From assembly GCA_965369375.1 (NCBI GenBank), contig CBDUQN010000005.1, positions 1 through 64,000 of the forward strand: DNA of 64,000 nt, given 5' to 3'. Both the position numbers and the translations under genes were made by a program. Of this stretch, positions 61,299-64,000 are shown one piece after another (the first letter of the stretch is position 1; each line of letters starts with the position of its first letter). The DNA comes from CBDUQN01 sp965369375. Lineage in GTDB: Bacteria; Krumholzibacteriota; Krumholzibacteriia; Krumholzibacteriales; Krumholzibacteriaceae. The notes beneath the pieces were generated by a model. That model was not told the DNA's origin and searched no databases. It was given only the letters and a program-made list of their open reading frames with translations.

Positions 61299-62450
61299 TC
61301 AGTCCAGCTGCTTCCTCAGGAACGTGGGAATATCGAGGTTCTGATCCCGGTAGCTTCTCGCACCGACTGTTTCGACACCTATCTCGGCAAAATTATCCAG
61401 CCTTCCGGCGCCACTAGCTTCTTCGATCGCTTCGATATTGAATGTCGCGGGCTTGATCGTTTCCGCCTTGAACGAAGGTATTACTTCCCGTTCATGGGGC
61501 TCGAATCCGGTTGCGATGAGGGTGACATGGAACTCGTCCGCCTTGGAATCATTAATGACGGCCCCGAAAATGACATTTGCATCCTCTCCCGCCTCTTCGC
61601 TGATGATCGCCGTGGCGCTCGACACCTCGTGAAGCGTCAAACGCTCATCGCCGGTTATATTGATGAGCACTCCCTTTGCGCCTTTTATCGAAACATCATC
61701 GAGGAGAGGGCTGTTCAGGGCCATGTGCGCCGCTTCCGAAGCCCTGTTCTCGCCTTTCGCGAGTCCGCTCCCCATGAGCGCTTCTCCCATGCCGCTCATA
61801 ATAGAGCGCACGTCAGCAAAGTCAAGGTTTATGAGACCCGGTCTCATGATCAGGTCGGATATGCCCTTGGTGGCGTGGTTGAGTATCTCATCGGCCTTCG
61901 AAAAGGCCTCGACGAGCGGTGTTTCCTTCGGAACGAAGGAAAGGAGCTTGTCATTCTGGATGACGATAAGCGTATCGACCTCCTGTTTGAGCGCCGAAAG
62001 CCCCTCGAGCGCCTGCCGGTCGCGCCGCTTCCCCTCGAAGGAAAACGGTCTCGTAATGATGCCGACCGTGAGCGCCCCGCGCTCCCTCGCCATGCGCGCG
62101 ATTATCGGACTCGCCCCGGTACCCGTGCCGCCACCCATACCGGCGGTAATAAAGACCATGTCGGATCCCTCGAGGAGATCACCCACGAGGTCGCCGTCTT
62201 CCTCGATCGCCCGGCAGCCGATCTCGGGATTCCCTCCCGAGCCGAGCCCCTTGGTCAGCCGTGCGCCGACCTGCACTTTCTTGTGAGCCATCGACAGCTC
62301 GAGCACCTGGGCATCGGTATTCACGGCGATGAACTCGACACCCTGGAGCCCCGAGGATATCATCCGGTTAATGGCGTTTCCGCCGGCGCCGCCCACCCCG
62401 ATAACCTTCAATCGAGCCAGCTCCTCGAAATCATCAAACTCGAATCTCAT
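61299..62450 (-). CDS. ftsZ: Cell division protein FtsZ
   Basis: The ATG at 62450 has GGGGA upstream and overlaps ftsA by 17 bases. The 383-residue tubulin homologue has VIGVGGAGGNAINRMISSGL, the GTP signature GGGTGTGASPIIARM, T7 loop NLDFADVRSIMSGMGEAL and the C-terminal FtsA/ZipA peptide LDIPTFLRKQLD. It forms the Z ring. The C-terminal linker is short (about 55 residues). Confidence 0.98.
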   Translation of the reverse strand: MRFEFDDFEELARLKVIGVGGAGGNAINRMISSGLQGVEFIAVNTDAQVLELSMAHKKVQVGARLTKGLGSGGNPEIGCRAIEEDGDLVGDLLEGSDMVFITAGMGGGTGTGASPIIARMARERGALTVGIITRPFSFEGKRRDRQALEGLSALKQEVDTLIVIQNDKLLSFVPKETPLVEAFSKADEILNHATKGISDLIMRPGLINLDFADVRSIMSGMGEALMGSGLAKGENRASEAAHMALNSPLLDDVSIKGAKGVLINITGDERLTLHEVSSATAIISEEAGEDANVIFGAVINDSKADEFHVTLIATGFEPHEREVIPSFKAETIKPATFNIEAIEEASGAGRLDNFAEIGVETVGARSYRDQNLDIPTFLRKQLD

Positions 62451-63708
62451 GTTCGTCCCCTTCCTTGTCGAATAAACTCTTCAGTTTCCGGATACCCTTT
62501 TTCATCCATTTGAAATTGCCGCTGAAACGGCCCCGCGCCCCCTGCGCGAGAAATGCATCCCGCTCAAAGAGCATGAGACCGACAACGGCGCTCGCCTCCT
62601 CACCACACGCCATTTCGGAGAGCCCGTCGAGCTCGTGTGGTACTGCGCCCCTCGCGGGAAGATCGAATACCTGCTCTGCAACACCCTCCATGCCGTGTAT
62701 CCGTGATCCCCCGCCGGTGAGAACGATGCCGCCCCCGAGCATCCGGTAGAAGGGATCGGAGCTTACCGCCTCTTTCACGTGGGCGCAGATTTCCTCGCAC
62801 CGCGGTTCGATGATGGCGGCGATAATCTGTAACCGCACCATCTTGCCCGCGCGTCCGCCCATGCCGGGCACCTCGACGGTTCTGTGCTCGTCGGCAAGCG
62901 ATGCGAGGGCGATTCCGTGCTCCTGTTTGATGACCTCGGCCACCGAGGAAGGCGTGCGCAATCCGATCGAGAGATCGTTCGTGATATTCGCTCCGCCGAG
63001 CGCCACGGCGCCGCTGGCGCGAGCACATCCGCCGTGATAGAGCGCATAGCCCGTTACGCTTCCGCCGATATCGACGAGAAGGCATCCCCTGGTCATCTCT
63101 TCTTCGGTGAGCACGGCTCGTGCTGTTGCAATCGGCTCGAAAACGAAATCGATCACATCGAGATCGGCCCGCCTCAATACCTTTTCCAGATTCTCGATCG
63201 GCATGCTGAGACCTGTTACGATGTGCACGTCCGCTTCGAGCCGCATAGCCGACATTCCGACGGGATCCTTGATGCCCTCCTGATTATCGACCACGAAGTC
63301 CTGAGGCATCGAGTGAATGATCTCACGGTTTGACGGCAGGGTTATGCCGGCCGCGGCTTCCGTTACCCGCTCAACGTCACTTGCGTTCACTTCCCGCCGG
63401 TGAGTCGGTATTGCGATCACGCCGCGGCTGTTGAAACTCTTGATGTACGTGCCGGAAACGCCGGCGCAGACGCCTCTGATCTCGACGCCCGCCATTTTCT
63501 CAGCCTCCATCATTGTAACCCGGACACACTCGGCGGCCCGCTCGATGTTCGTGACGGCGCCCTTGTTGATCCCTTCGGAAGGGCACTTCCCCGCGCCGAT
63601 GATCCGCAGGTCCCCGTCCTGCCCAAGCTCGCCGATAAGAACAGACACTTTCGTCGTACCTAAATCAATACCAACTATAAAGTCAGAGGTCATTTGAGAG
63701 ACACTCAC
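62434..63708 (-). CDS. ftsA: Cell division protein FtsA
   Basis: The GTG at 63708 has GGAG 6 bases upstream; an ATG at 63693 is a second choice. The 424-residue actin-like protein has IVGIDLGTTKVSVLIGELGQ, a 1C subdomain, PSNREIIHSMPQDFVVDNQE, LLVDIGGSVTGYALYHGGCA and LTGGGSRIHGMEGVAEQVFD. The end has an amphipathic membrane-targeting helix (FKWMKKGIRKLKSLFDKEGD). It tethers FtsZ to the membrane. Confidence 0.97.
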   Translation of the reverse strand: MSVSQMTSDFIVGIDLGTTKVSVLIGELGQDGDLRIIGAGKCPSEGINKGAVTNIERAAECVRVTMMEAEKMAGVEIRGVCAGVSGTYIKSFNSRGVIAIPTHRREVNASDVERVTEAAAGITLPSNREIIHSMPQDFVVDNQEGIKDPVGMSAMRLEADVHIVTGLSMPIENLEKVLRRADLDVIDFVFEPIATARAVLTEEEMTRGCLLVDIGGSVTGYALYHGGCARASGAVALGGANITNDLSIGLRTPSSVAEVIKQEHGIALASLADEHRTVEVPGMGGRAGKMVRLQIIAAIIEPRCEEICAHVKEAVSSDPFYRMLGGGIVLTGGGSRIHGMEGVAEQVFDLPARGAVPHELDGLSEMACGEEASAVVGLMLFERDAFLAQGARGRFSGNFKWMKKGIRKLKSLFDKEGDEHEIRV

Positions 63709-63723
63709 CCCCTTCTCCGGTGT

Positions 63724-64000
63724 CTAACGTACGACCACCTGGCGGTCGAATCGAAGATCGACGAGCTCCGGGAAACGGCCGTCGTCCTCGAGCGAACCGT
63801 AGACCGCCTTGAACTTTCGAACCTTTTCTTCATAATTGTCCTCACCCATACGGACAAGCGTGCCCGTCCCCATCCACACCAGTATGATCTCCTCGCGCTC
63901 GCAATGGATCTCGGAGAGATGCTCCGCGGGAGAGAATCCGAATGATTTGAGCAGCTGCAATACACCGACTGCTTTCTTGAGGTTTTTCTTTCCGGCCGAC
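63724..64000 (-). CDS. ftsQ: Cell division protein FtsQ, C-terminal part (partial)
   Basis: The frame is open from the window edge to TAG at 63724, giving 92 C-terminal residues. The end PELVDLRFDRQVVVR matches the FtsQ beta domain ending 'VDLRF...'. It lies 15 bases before ftsA, in the usual ftsQ-ftsA-ftsZ order. The membrane anchor and POTRA domain are outside the window. Confidence 0.85.
   Translation of the reverse strand, partial: SAGKKNLKKAVGVLQLLKSFGFSPAEHLSEIHCEREEIILVWMGTGTLVRMGEDNYEEKVRKFKAVYGSLEDDGRFPELVDLRFDRQVVVR

Overview
The window is a gene-dense, moderately GC-rich bacterial chromosome segment with no rRNA, tRNA, insertion sequence, phage or CRISPR. The cell is a diderm: there are many signal peptides, several predicted outer-membrane beta-barrels, a TatA protein and a PorU/PorV-type secretion module. 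That module, a C-terminal 'PNP' sorting-type domain on a secreted protease, MglA- and RodZ-like proteins, a LytR_C protein and a zinc-type L28 suggest an uncultured lineage of, or near, the Fibrobacterota-Chlorobiota-Bacteroidota (FCB) superphylum, for example a Krumholzibacteriota-, Latescibacterota- or Eisenbacteria-like group. This placement is inference; no marker-gene tree could be run.

Bases 1-13350 (all minus strand) form the most unusual region. A promoter near 13300 leads into a Trm112-like zinc protein, a small membrane protein and a PorU-like C25 sortase. A second promoter near 8490 with the same -35 and -10 hexamers leads into a PorV-like barrel, an M6 metalloprotease carrying a type IX-style C-terminal domain, two paralogous membrane proteins, an NHL propeller and the start of a very large surface or outer-membrane protein that leaves the window. 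Together these look like a type IX-like export and anchoring locus. Bases 13415-20875 hold accA, a barrel protein, dnaE and an M23 endopeptidase. Bases 20876-23823 hold a PpiD/SurA-type foldase, tatA, a DUF4321 protein and a LytR_C protein.

Bases 23837-29583 hold cofactor, nucleotide and amino acid genes in tight overlap: HIT hydrolase, stand-alone GlmU-type uridylyltransferase, panC, panB, deoxynucleoside kinase, folK, folB and an LL-diaminopimelate-type aminotransferase. Then come a large lipoprotein and groES-groEL with a CIRCE-like operator and a strong terminator. Bases 33775-46399 hold coaX, birA, nadC, uvrB, a RodZ-like protein, valS (preceded by three 29-bp tandem repeats), uppP, a UbiA-family prenyltransferase, a Wzi-like barrel and a TPR protein.

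Bases 46557-57997 carry a likely signalling and envelope group: a small barrel, a receiver protein, an MglA-like GTPase with a long charged tail behind a long structured leader, a lipoprotein, a zinc-ribbon protein with a sigma-54-like promoter, a plus-strand operon (acyltransferase, glycosyltransferase, MFS transporter, small protein), a degenerate-receiver/RsbW-type kinase, another zinc-ribbon protein, an HD protein, recG and rpmB. The right end is the cell-division cluster ftsQ (partial)-ftsA-ftsZ, followed in the same direction by a TPR protein and a radical SAM protein. Many start sites are TTG or GTG, chosen here by Shine-Dalgarno position.
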